DNA of 36,438 nt from Clostridiales bacterium. GTDB taxonomy: Bacteria; Bacillota; Clostridia; Christensenellales; UBA1750. Where the stretch lies: positions 1 through 36,438 of the forward strand of contig SVHB01000021.1 in NCBI GenBank assembly GCA_015056005.1, written 5' to 3'. The notes under the pieces were generated by a model. That model saw nothing but the letters and a program-made list of their open reading frames with translations, did no database searches and was not told where the DNA came from. Made by a program: the position numbers and the translations under genes. Shown here in pieces: positions 29,300 to 36,438 of this stretch (positions are counted from its first letter, which is position 1; every line of letters starts with the position of its first letter).

Positions 29300-30202
29300 T
29301 TACGCTTTTTCAAGCAAATCTATCTTTTCACTGCAAAATCGCAAGTACTTTTCTCTTATATCCTTGTTTTCGTTCAATATCCGTTTGCCCGACCATATAT
29401 GAGTCAAAACGCTCTGCCCATTCATCAGTTCATCGATATCAAGCAGCACATCCGCTTCAACGCCCAAGGCTTTTGCGCACATGGAAAGCATTCTCTGCTC
29501 GGCAAACACCATGCATTTTACTCCGTCATCCACGCTGTCCCTTTCAAACTGCATGAACCTTATCGAGTTTTTGGTGTAATACTCTTTTAAGTCCTCATCT
29601 GCGATATACAAAAACGCGGTGTTCAAAGGCTCTGCGCTTCTGTCCCAGTTTTCGTCAAAAGAATACCTTTTGCTCATATTGAAAAAGGAAAAATCAGGAT
29701 AGGTCTCTTTGTACAAATGCTCCATGTGCGCGCAGGTAAGCCTGCTTTTTGAAAGATCGATATGCTCCCAGATCACCATATCCATATCAAGTATTACCAA
29801 TGGCGCAGGCAGCTTTTTCAGCGCTTCGATCTTTCCCGCAGCCCAATAGCGCCCGTAGTTTATCCCAAGTCCCTCATCTATCAGGCAAAGTACCTCATCG
29901 TAATATCTATTAAGGCCCGAAGCTTTTGCGTATTCTTCGCCCGCCTTGTCTGTCACAAGATATATGGGACCGTTGTTCCTTTTCCACATAAGCGCGGAAA
30001 GAACAGCCGTTTTATACGCATGATCCTTAAGCGCAAGGGGTTCTTCCCTTTTAAGTGCAAAATACGGCTTGGTGGACAGCACATGATAAGCAGGGACAGC
30101 TGTTTCCTTTTCCTTTTTTGGTGGCAAAGGCTTTTTTATGTTCTCCATGCCTATCGCACCAAAAAACTTTTTCCCGCCGAAAAACTCGATATCGGTGATC
30201 AT
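29300..30202 (-). CDS. DUF6734-like protein, possible GT-A-type glycosyltransferase
   Basis: 300-residue protein that I associate with DUF6734; this is from memory. Features: AYKTAVLSALMWKRNNGPIY followed by LVTDKAGEEYAKASGL, and the APLVILDMDMVIW segment (DxD-like D-M-D), with NTAFLYIADEDLKEYY downstream. The DxD and order of strands suggest a nucleotide-sugar transferase fold. The ATG at 30202 directly follows the stop of the RCC1-like gene (TGATATG) and has no good ribosome binding site, so translation may be coupled; an internal ATG at codon 18 is an alternative. Its substrate is unknown. Confidence 0.65.
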   Translation of the reverse strand: MITDIEFFGGKKFFGAIGMENIKKPLPPKKEKETAVPAYHVLSTKPYFALKREEPLALKDHAYKTAVLSALMWKRNNGPIYLVTDKAGEEYAKASGLNRYYDEVLCLIDEGLGINYGRYWAAGKIEALKKLPAPLVILDMDMVIWEHIDLSKSRLTCAHMEHLYKETYPDFSFFNMSKRYSFDENWDRSAEPLNTAFLYIADEDLKEYYTKNSIRFMQFERDSVDDGVKCMVFAEQRMLSMCAKALGVEADVLLDIDELMNGQSVLTHIWSGKRILNENKDIREKYLRFCSEKIDLLEKA

Positions 30203-30203
30203 A

Positions 30204-31265
30204 TCAGTCTATCGTAAAGCGCTTTATCTCAAGCTTATCCTGCGAGGGATACCCGCCCGGATGCGGATCAAGCGCAATGATATTGCCGTAAAACAGCTTT
30301 CCGTTGTAAAGCGAGATCAGGAATCTGTTATACGAATCGATATCAAAATCGCAGACGTCGGCAAGGTACAGCTTGGGCTCTTCCCATTCATCCACCCTGT
30401 CGTTCCAATGATACAGCTCCTTTTCTTTGCTTATATAGAAAGGCTTTTTGAGCTTTACAGCATCTGAGGGAACATTCATGCGCTTTCTAAGCTCGGCTTC
30501 GTCCCTAAAAAACACATAGTCAAAGTAGTCTTTGCCTTTTTCATATTCCGTGCCATCGTCGTCCAGCTTCACGGGAGTATAGATCTCCTTATTGGTACGC
30601 ATAATGCGCATCGTGTCTTCGTATTCCCTGACCCTGACCTTATTTTCTTCAGACAATATCTTAGAGGTATACTCTGTGGTTACAAATACGTTTGCACAGC
30701 CGTATTCCTCTTGCGCAAGACGAAAATGCTTTGTCTCCTGAGCAGCTTCTTCTCTTTGAGAGTGCTTATAGCTTCGGACATCTTGATAATCGCCTTCCCA
30801 CGAGGCATAGGCCAGACGGTTTCCTTCTTTCTCGACTCTATACTCAACATATCTGTCCTGCGCATTCTCAATAAGCGTCGGGAATCTGAAAAGCTCTTCA
30901 TATACATATTTTACAATATGCTCGTTTTCGTTATCGCCGAAAGCATATATTTCGTCATTATTATCGATAATATAAAAGCGTTCTCTGTCTGCGTATACTT
31001 TCTTTGCATTTGAAAAGCCGGGGAAGCGGTCGGTATAAATACCCCTGCCCTGTATCTTAACCTCGCCGTCCGAGGTAACATACAGTGAATAGTCATCTCC
31101 TGCCGCCATGCTGATAACATTTTCAGCCATAAGATGGGGCTTACCCTCTTCGATTTCGTTATCGCTTATCTGACCCGAATGATTATTTCCAAAACCGTAC
31201 AGCCTGCCCTCTTTGAGGATAAGAAAATGGTTGTAACCGGCTGTGATCCAGATACCGTTATTCAT
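30204..31265 (-). CDS. RCC1-like repeat protein with long C-terminal part
   Basis: 353-residue protein. Its N-terminal third contains RCC1/beta-propeller-type repeats (GIWITAGYNHFLILKEGRLY, GFGNNHSGQI, SMAAGDDYSLYVTSDGEVKI, FYIIDNNDEIYAFGDNEN), and similar strands return near the C terminus (FYISKEKELYHWND, FLISLYNGKLFYGN). The middle is charged and helical (about 150-250). It has no signal peptide. An upstream in-frame ATG overlaps the ribosome binding site GGGAGG; I chose the ATG at 31265, although its spacing is short. RCC1 proteins in eukaryotes bind chromatin and GTPases; bacterial ones have no assigned role. It is first in a four-gene operon. Confidence 0.7.
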   Translation of the reverse strand: MNNGIWITAGYNHFLILKEGRLYGFGNNHSGQISDNEIEEGKPHLMAENVISMAAGDDYSLYVTSDGEVKIQGRGIYTDRFPGFSNAKKVYADRERFYIIDNNDEIYAFGDNENEHIVKYVYEELFRFPTLIENAQDRYVEYRVEKEGNRLAYASWEGDYQDVRSYKHSQREEAAQETKHFRLAQEEYGCANVFVTTEYTSKILSEENKVRVREYEDTMRIMRTNKEIYTPVKLDDDGTEYEKGKDYFDYVFFRDEAELRKRMNVPSDAVKLKKPFYISKEKELYHWNDRVDEWEEPKLYLADVCDFDIDSYNRFLISLYNGKLFYGNIIALDPHPGGYPSQDKLEIKRFTID

Positions 31266-31362
31266 AATACCTCCCACATAAATCACATCAGTTGATCTTC
31301 AGCTTTGTATTTTCTGCTGTCCATATGTCGGTCGTTCTTTGGTATAAATATATTTATTACAT

Positions 31363-31391
31363 ATTATACAATAAATAAAGCAGTCTTACAA
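31363..31391 (-). promoter_or_regulatory. Promoter of the RCC1-like operon
   Basis: Minus strand: -35 TTGTAA (31386-31391), 17-bp spacer, perfect -10 TATAAT (31363-31368), about 95 nt before the RCC1 ATG. Confidence 0.65.
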
Positions 31392-31436
31392 GGCAGCATA
31401 TTTCTTGCAAAACAAGCTATATAATGCCCTGCTTTA

Positions 31437-31465
31437 TTGCACTTACCGCAAATTTTTGCTATAAT
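31437..31465 (+). promoter_or_regulatory. Promoter of the SDR-flavoprotein-aldolase operon
   Basis: -35 TTGCAC (31437-31442), 17-bp spacer, perfect -10 TATAAT (31460-31465), 53 nt before the ATG. It is the best-matching plus-strand promoter in the window, consistent with the strong codon bias of the genes behind it. Confidence 0.8.
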
Positions 31466-31518
31466 GTATTCAGTCACATTAGGCATAATCGGTCAATAAT
31501 CGAAAGGAAGTTTTTATT

Positions 31519-32298
31519 ATGAAAAAAGTAGCTCTCGTTACCGGTTCCAGAAGAGGCATCGGCAAGGGTATCGTTAAGGCTCTTGGCACCCAGCAGGATT
31601 ATCTGTGCATCGTTTCCGACATCATCGCCCGTGAAGAGGCTCAGGATGTTCTGGACGAGCTCAAGGCTCTTAATATCGAAGCCGACTACATCAAGTGCGA
31701 TATTTCCAATACCGAAGACAGGAAAGCTGTTTTTGCTAAGATCATCGAAAAGTACGGCCGCATTGACCTGCTCGTAAACAACGCCGGCGTCGCTCCCAGG
31801 GTACGCCTTGACATCCTTGAGACCACCGAGGAGAGCTTTGATTTCCTTATCAACATCAACATGCGCGGCACCTTCTTCATGTGCCAGGAATGCGCAAACA
31901 CCATGATCGCCCTCAAGAACGAAGGCAAGATCGAAAACTATCAGCCCCGCATCGTAAACATCGCTTCCATGTCTTCCTATACCTCCAGCACCAACAGAGG
32001 CGAATACTGCATCTCCAAGGCAGGCATTTCCATGGTCACTCTGCTGTTTGCCGACAAGCTGGCTGAATACGGCATCCCGGTATTTGAAGTACGTCCCGGC
32101 ATCATCATGACCGATATGACCGCAACTGTAACCGAGAAGTACACCAAGCTCATCAACGAAGGCGTTACCCCCATCAAGCGCTTTGGTCAGCCCGAAGACG
32201 TTGCAAACTGCGTTCTTGCAGCTGCAAGCGGTCTTTTAGATTTCTCCACCGGTCAGGTCCTCAACGCTGACGGCGGCTTCCATATCCGCAGACTGTAA
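31519..32298 (+). CDS. Short-chain dehydrogenase/reductase (NAD-type)
   Basis: Cytoplasmic SDR of 259 residues. Visible motifs: TGSRRGIG cofactor loop (8-15), D34 at the end of strand 2 (suggesting NAD rather than NADP), NNAG (87-90), N114, S150, and YCISK (Y163, K167), so the catalytic tetrad is complete. The substrate is not a fatty acid by necessity; neighbours suggest a sugar acid, for example a KduD-like or sugar-acid dehydrogenase step. The ATG follows AAAGGAAG. It is first in a highly codon-biased operon with a fumarate-reductase-like flavoprotein and a KDPG aldolase fusion. No uxaB is present in the window, so it might stand in for a uronate reductase; this is only a hypothesis. Confidence 0.9.
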   Translation: MKKVALVTGSRRGIGKGIVKALGTQQDYLCIVSDIIAREEAQDVLDELKALNIEADYIKCDISNTEDRKAVFAKIIEKYGRIDLLVNNAGVAPRVRLDILETTEESFDFLININMRGTFFMCQECANTMIALKNEGKIENYQPRIVNIASMSSYTSSTNRGEYCISKAGISMVTLLFADKLAEYGIPVFEVRPGIIMTDMTATVTEKYTKLINEGVTPIKRFGQPEDVANCVLAAASGLLDFSTGQVLNADGGFHIRRL

Positions 32299-32327
32299 TT
32301 TTCCCACTCGATCACGGAGATACAAAA

Positions 32328-34286
32328 ATGATCAAAACCAATGTTATCATAAACGATATCAACATCCCCGTATATTGCCTTGATACCGTTGTCATCGGCA
32401 CCGGCTGCGCGGGCTATAACTGCGCCGACTGGCTGTACGATCTTGGCAGACGTGATTTTGCCATCATCACTGAAGGCATCAATATGGGCACCTCCAGGAA
32501 CACCGGTTCCGATAAGCAGACCTATTACAAGCTTTCCCTTGCTTCCGACGGTTCCGACTCCGTCAGAGAGATGGCCGATACCCTTTTCTCCGGCGGCAGC
32601 GTAAACGGCGATACCGCGCTTATCGAGGCAGCCTGCTCCGTTAAGGGTTTCATGAAGCTTGCGACTCTGGGCGTTCCCTTCCCCGTAAATCCCTACGGCG
32701 AGTATGTCGGCTACAAGACCGACCATGACCCCCGCCAGAGAGCGACCTCCGCAGGCCCCCTGACCAGCAAATACATGACCCAGTGCCTTGAAAAGTCCGT
32801 TATGGGCAAGGGCATCACCATTTTTGACAACATGCAGGCAGTCAAGATCCTGACCGCCGACAACAAGGTATGCGGCCTTCTTTGCGTGGATACCCTGTAC
32901 AGCGGCGGCGAAGGTCTCGGTCTTACCCTGTTTGCCGTAAACAATGTTGTTCTTGCAACCGGCGGCCCCGCAGGCGTATACTTCACCAGCGTTTATCCCG
33001 AAAGCCAGACCGGCGCGAGCGGTCTTGCTCTTGAAATTGGTGCACAGGGCTGCAACATGCACGAATGGCAGTACGGTCTTGCTTCCACCAAGTTCCGCTG
33101 GAACGTATCGGGCACCTATCAGCAGGTCCTGCCCAAGTATATCGCAGTGGATAAGGACGGCAACGAGCGCGAATTCCTGCTCGATTACTTTGACGATCCC
33201 AAAAAGGCTCTTGACATGGTCTTCTTAAAAGGCTATCAGTGGCCCTTTGATGTCCGCAAGGTATTCGGCTCTTCCATGATCGATATCATCGTGCATCACG
33301 AGATCTTCGACCTTGGCAACAGGGTATATATGGACTTCAGAAGCGAGCCCACCGGCCTTGAAAACGGCTTTGAAGGTCTTTCCGACGAGACCTACAACTA
33401 TCTCAAAAACTCCAACGCTCTTATGAAGCTGCCTATCGAGCGCCTTGCAAAGATGAACAGAAAGGCTATCGAGCTGTACGCCGATCATGACATCGACCTG
33501 TACACCGAACCTCTCGAAGTCAGCGTCTGCGCTCAGCACAACAACGGCGGTATCGCAGTTGATATGAACTGGCAGAGCAATATCCCCGGCCTTTATGTAG
33601 TCGGCGAAGCAGCGGGCACCTTCGGTACCTATCGTCCCGGCGGCAGCGCTCTTAACTCCACTCAGGTAGGCTCCATGCGCGCAGCAGAGCATATTGCCTT
33701 CACCACCGACGAAGCTTCAGGCAATGCAGATACCCTTTACAAGGCCACCGACTCCATCGCAGATGTTATCGAGTCCATCCAGAGCATGCTGAACAATATC
33801 GGTGAGAGCAATGTTGTAAAGCTCAGAGAGGACGCACAGAAGCTCATGAGCGGCTGCGCGGCTCACATCCGTCAGGAAGGCTCTATGGAATCCACCATGG
33901 ATTACTTGAAAGAGCGTATTAAAAAGTTTGACGAGGAGATCAGGATCTCCAATCCCATCGAGATCTGCCATGCTCTTAAAAACCGCGATATCCTCATCGC
34001 CCAGCTTGCGGTCCTTTCCGCCATCAAGAAGGTTTCTTCTGAGATCGGCAGCAAGGGCAGCGGTCTTGTTACCGACAAAAACGGCGAAGTAATCATGGAT
34101 TCCCTTTCCGACTTCTCCTTCCGTCCCGGCAAGGAAGGCTATGAGGACAGGCTGCTCATCACTCAGCTTTCAGGTGACGGCTTTGATTGTCAGTTCAAGC
34201 CCATCCGTCCCATGCCCAAGGGTGACGACTGGTTCGAGAACGTCTGGAACGAATATATCGAGAGAACCAAGAGAGTATATAAATAA
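32328..34286 (+). CDS. FAD-dependent oxidoreductase (fumarate reductase/aspartate oxidase-like)
   Basis: 652-residue flavoprotein. The dinucleotide motif TVVIGTGCAGYNCA (GxGxxG at 24-29) is near the N terminus. SRNTGSDKQTYYKLS lies where SdhA/FrdA-type proteins have their FAD-covalent-attachment or substrate loop; the second FAD motif VVLATGGPAGVY and the C-terminal NIPGLYVVGEAAGTFGTYRP are typical of the superfamily. There is no signal peptide, no covalent-FAD histidine clearly visible, and no iron-sulfur subunit next to it, so it is probably not succinate dehydrogenase. ACGGAG precedes the ATG. It lies 29 bp after the SDR and 25 bp before the aldolase gene, so it likely oxidises or reduces a sugar-acid intermediate. 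Confidence 0.88.
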   Translation: MIKTNVIINDINIPVYCLDTVVIGTGCAGYNCADWLYDLGRRDFAIITEGINMGTSRNTGSDKQTYYKLSLASDGSDSVREMADTLFSGGSVNGDTALIEAACSVKGFMKLATLGVPFPVNPYGEYVGYKTDHDPRQRATSAGPLTSKYMTQCLEKSVMGKGITIFDNMQAVKILTADNKVCGLLCVDTLYSGGEGLGLTLFAVNNVVLATGGPAGVYFTSVYPESQTGASGLALEIGAQGCNMHEWQYGLASTKFRWNVSGTYQQVLPKYIAVDKDGNEREFLLDYFDDPKKALDMVFLKGYQWPFDVRKVFGSSMIDIIVHHEIFDLGNRVYMDFRSEPTGLENGFEGLSDETYNYLKNSNALMKLPIERLAKMNRKAIELYADHDIDLYTEPLEVSVCAQHNNGGIAVDMNWQSNIPGLYVVGEAAGTFGTYRPGGSALNSTQVGSMRAAEHIAFTTDEASGNADTLYKATDSIADVIESIQSMLNNIGESNVVKLREDAQKLMSGCAAHIRQEGSMESTMDYLKERIKKFDEEIRISNPIEICHALKNRDILIAQLAVLSAIKKVSSEIGSKGSGLVTDKNGEVIMDSLSDFSFRPGKEGYEDRLLITQLSGDGFDCQFKPIRPMPKGDDWFENVWNEYIERTKRVYK

Positions 34287-34311
34287 TTTTTGACATAAGG
34301 AGAATTTCATC

Positions 34312-35274
34312 ATGAACGAAGTTCTGAAAAAACTGCAGGCAATCGGCCTTATCCCCGTTATCAAGATCGAAGATATCGATAAGGCAGTTCCCCTTGCCAA
34401 GGCTCTTTGCGACGGCGGTCTGCCCTGCGCAGAGATCACCTTCCGTGCAGCCGGCGCCGATAAGGCTATCGCCGCCATCACCGCAGCATTACCCGAAATG
34501 CTGGTTGGCGCGGGCACCGTTCTTACCTGCGAGCAGGTAGACGCAGCGGTTAAAGCAGGCGCAAAGTTCATCGTCAGCCCCGGTCTCAACCCCCGCGTAG
34601 TCAAGTACTGCGTAGAAAAGGGTATTCCCGTTACCCCCGGCTGCTCCAACCCCTCCGACATCGAACAGGCCATCGAGCTCGGTCTGGAAGTTGTAAAGTT
34701 CTTCCCCGCTGAGTCCATTGGCGGCATCAAGGCCATCAAGGCTATGAGCGCTCCCTATTCCCAGATGAAGTTCATCCCCACCGGCGGCATCAACGCTCAG
34801 AACATGAAGGAATACCTTGCATTCAACAAGATCCTTGCCTGCGGCGGCAGCTGGATGGTCAAGGAAGACCTGATCAAGGAAGGCAAATTTGCTGAGATCA
34901 CCGCTCTTGCACGTCAGGCCGTTCAGGAAATGCTCGGCTTTGAGCTGGCTCACATCGGCATCAATGCAAATGATGAGGGCGAGGCAGAAAGAAGCGCAGG
35001 CATGTTCTCCGCACTGTTTGGCTGGAAGATGAAGAACGGCAACAGCTCCATCTTTGCAGGCACTGAAGTTGAGATGATGAAGACCCCCGGTCTGGGCAGG
35101 AACGGTCATATCGGCGTTAAGACCAACAGCATGCTGCGCGCAGTCAGCTATCTTAAGATGATGGGCTTTGAGTTCAACGAAGACAGCGCCAAGTACAACG
35201 ACAAGGGCGAGCTCACCGCTCTGTACCTCAAGGAAGAGATCTCCGGCTTCGCCGTACATCTCGTACAGAAATAA
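34312..35274 (+). CDS. eda: KDPG/KHG aldolase fused to a glyoxalase-like domain
   Basis: 320-residue two-domain protein. Residues 1-208 are a class I KDPG/4-hydroxy-2-oxoglutarate aldolase (TIM barrel): LIPVIKIEDIDKAVPLAKAL, EITFR (E41, R45), GAGTVLTCEQVDAAVKAGAK, and Schiff-base K129 in VVKFFPAES, then FIPTGGI. Residues 210-320 form a vicinal-oxygen-chelate-like (glyoxalase) domain (AHIGINANDEGEAERSAGMF, then SAVNK-type strands and FAVHLVQK at the end). The fusion is known in some Clostridia but the role of the second domain is not established. It splits KDPG to pyruvate and glyceraldehyde 3-phosphate or an analogous 2-keto-3-deoxy acid. AAGGAGA precedes the ATG. It is the third gene of the strong operon. 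Confidence 0.92.
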   Translation: MNEVLKKLQAIGLIPVIKIEDIDKAVPLAKALCDGGLPCAEITFRAAGADKAIAAITAALPEMLVGAGTVLTCEQVDAAVKAGAKFIVSPGLNPRVVKYCVEKGIPVTPGCSNPSDIEQAIELGLEVVKFFPAESIGGIKAIKAMSAPYSQMKFIPTGGINAQNMKEYLAFNKILACGGSWMVKEDLIKEGKFAEITALARQAVQEMLGFELAHIGINANDEGEAERSAGMFSALFGWKMKNGNSSIFAGTEVEMMKTPGLGRNGHIGVKTNSMLRAVSYLKMMGFEFNEDSAKYNDKGELTALYLKEEISGFAVHLVQK

Positions 35275-36030
35275 TTGACTGAAATATACGAAAACGAAAA
35301 AATTGAAGATCTGCAGCGCGGCGGCCTCAAGCTTATCGCCAAGAAGGACGCATTCTGCTACGGAACGGACGCCGTGCTGCTGTCGGGATTTGTAAAGGTC
35401 AAAAAGAATTGGCGAATAGCGGATCTTGGCAGCGGCACGGGTATTTTGGTTTTCCTCATAGGAGCCAGAAATCCGGGCTGTGTGTTTGACGCTGTGGAGA
35501 TCCAGGACGATTTCGCCGATCTTTTAAGGCGAAACGTCGCCCTGAACGGCTGGCAGGAAAGGGTAAACGTACACAACATCAACTTAAAGGACGCGCCCAA
35601 GGTAATTGGTCGGGAAAAGTTTGACTGCGTTGTTTGCAACCCTCCCTACGACAAGCCCACCGATGCGCTGATAACACCCAATGCTTCCGCTGCGATATCA
35701 AGATTTGAGATAGAATGCACTTTGGAAGACGTGTTTGAAAGCGCTTTTGCCCTTTTAAAAAACGGCGGAAGGATGTTTATGGTCCACCGCGCAACCAGAA
35801 TATCCGATATATTCTCTCTTGCGCAAAAAAAGCGTATGGCCGTAAAGACCGTTCGCATGGTGTATCCCAAGATCACTTCCGAAGCCAAGCTGATGCTTAT
35901 AGAATGCGTCAAAAACGCGTCCTGTCAGCCCCGCGTGCTCCCCGCGCTCATAATAAACGGCGATGATGGGGAATATACCGACGAGGTAAAAGAAATATAC
36001 GGAATCTATTCGGGAAAGGAGAACGGCTGA
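35275..36030 (+). CDS. trmN6: tRNA1(Val) A37 N6-methyltransferase-like protein
   Basis: 251-residue methyltransferase of the TrmN6/YfiC family, which methylates adenine 37 of valine tRNA1. Features: EDLQRGGLKLIAKKDAFCYG followed by TDAVLLSGFV (family signature), SAM motif IADLGSGTGILVFLIG, DAVEIQDDF, and the catalytic CNPPYDKP motif (NPPY, typical of N6-adenine methyltransferases). The start is TTG at 35275, immediately after the eda stop (TAATTG), with no clear ribosome binding site, so translation is presumably coupled. It lies between the aldolase operon and nadD on the same strand and may be cotranscribed, although its codon use is less biased. Confidence 0.85.
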   Translation: MTEIYENEKIEDLQRGGLKLIAKKDAFCYGTDAVLLSGFVKVKKNWRIADLGSGTGILVFLIGARNPGCVFDAVEIQDDFADLLRRNVALNGWQERVNVHNINLKDAPKVIGREKFDCVVCNPPYDKPTDALITPNASAAISRFEIECTLEDVFESAFALLKNGGRMFMVHRATRISDIFSLAQKKRMAVKTVRMVYPKITSEAKLMLIECVKNASCQPRVLPALIINGDDGEYTDEVKEIYGIYSGKENG

Positions 36031-36031
36031 A

Positions 36032-36438
36032 ATGAAGACAGGTATAATGGGCGGCACCTTTGACCCTGTGCACATAGGTCATATTGAAATGTCGCTTATC
36101 GCAAAGCGTGAGCTCAAGCTTGATCGCGTGCTTTTCATACCGACAGGTCATCCTCCGCATAAGCCCTGTCCCTTCGCCGACGGAGCTCAGCGCATAAAAA
36201 TGCTCAAGCTGGCTCTTTCCGCTTATCCCGATTTTGAAATTTCCGATATCGAGGTCGACCGCAGCGGCACGACCTATACCATCGATACCCTAACGGAGCT
36301 TAAAAAGCAATATCCAAACGATGAATTCACCTACATAATCGGCGGCGACACTCTTTTTGCGGCCGAAAAGTGGGTCAGGTTTTCCGATGTCTGCGCGCTA
36401 TGTAATTTTGTTGTTGTTCCCCGCCCGGGCATCGATCT
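36032..36438 (+). CDS. nadD: Nicotinate-nucleotide adenylyltransferase, N-terminal part (runs off the window)
   Basis: Adenylates nicotinate mononucleotide to deamido-NAD in NAD biosynthesis. About 135 codons are present. The nucleotide-binding motif GGTFDPVHIGH (residues 7-17) opens the protein, followed by FIPTGHPPHKP and YIIGGDTLFAAEKW, all diagnostic. The 3' end lies beyond the window. The ATG at 36032 overlaps the end of trmN6 context by 1 nt spacing, with GGAGAA upstream as ribosome binding site. In many Firmicutes nadD is followed by yqeK and rsfS; these would be outside the window. Confidence 0.96.
   Translation, partial: MKTGIMGGTFDPVHIGHIEMSLIAKRELKLDRVLFIPTGHPPHKPCPFADGAQRIKMLKLALSAYPDFEISDIEVDRSGTTYTIDTLTELKKQYPNDEFTYIIGGDTLFAAEKWVRFSDVCALCNFVVVPRPGID

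Noticed and set aside
32328-34286. Succinate dehydrogenase or fumarate reductase complex
   Set aside because: No iron-sulfur or membrane subunit genes are adjacent; the neighbours are an SDR and an aldolase.

Overview
The window looks like chromosomal DNA from an anaerobic, probably gut-associated Firmicute of the class Clostridia. This rests on AGGAGG-type ribosome binding sites, occasional TTG starts, TPP riboswitches with intrinsic terminators, ThiW-type thiazole salvage, a DUF5685/J-domain gene pair typical of clostridia, and many genes for plant or host glycan breakdown. A genus cannot be named from sequence reading alone. I see no phage, transposase or CRISPR array.

Layout. 1-341: 5' end of tuf with tRNA-Gly(CCC) upstream on the same strand. 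365-3322: uxaC-uxaA uronate genes (minus), separated by an intrinsic terminator. 3453-9200: divergent operon of a GH2 glycosidase, a YgjV-like membrane protein and a GH95 alpha-L-fucosidase-like enzyme. 9324-10182: GNAT gene and tRNA-Leu(TAA). 10208-14417: operon of a beta-helix protein, a hexapeptide acetyltransferase and a heparinase II/III-like protein. 14504-15892: a single protein joining a sigma-factor-like domain, one membrane helix and a cyclophilin domain. 15873-19200: thiamin salvage operon thiM-thiE-thiW-thiD behind two complete TPP riboswitches, with an additional structured leader before thiW. 19245-20108: tRNA-Ser(TGA), then two tandem 354-bp repeats that duplicate the tRNA 3' end. 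20131-24121: GH29 fucosidase, GNAT, and a GH141-like beta-helix protein. 24223-27656: zinc-ribbon membrane protein, DUF5685 protein, J-domain protein with a Cys-rich tail, methyltransferase and nucleotidyltransferase. 27675-31391: operon (minus) of an RCC1-like protein, a DUF6734-like protein, a metallo-beta-lactamase-fold hydrolase and RsmJ. 31437-36438: a strongly promoted operon of an SDR, a fumarate-reductase-like flavoprotein and KDPG aldolase fused to a glyoxalase-like domain, followed by trmN6 and the start of nadD.

How the genes fit together. None of the glycan-active proteins has a visible signal peptide, so they probably act on imported oligosaccharides. Released uronates would enter UxaC and UxaA, giving 2-keto-3-deoxygluconate, and pyruvate-forming cleavage could use the KDPG aldolase. 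The usual tagaturonate reductase and KDG kinase are not in the window, and no sugar transporter or sugar regulator is present. Thiamin is salvaged: ThiW imports the thiazole moiety, ThiM and ThiD phosphorylate the precursors and ThiE joins them.

The most unusual items are the sigma-like/cyclophilin membrane fusion, the tandem TPP riboswitches, the tRNA-Ser repeat array, the unexplained thiW leader, and the SDR-flavoprotein-aldolase operon.
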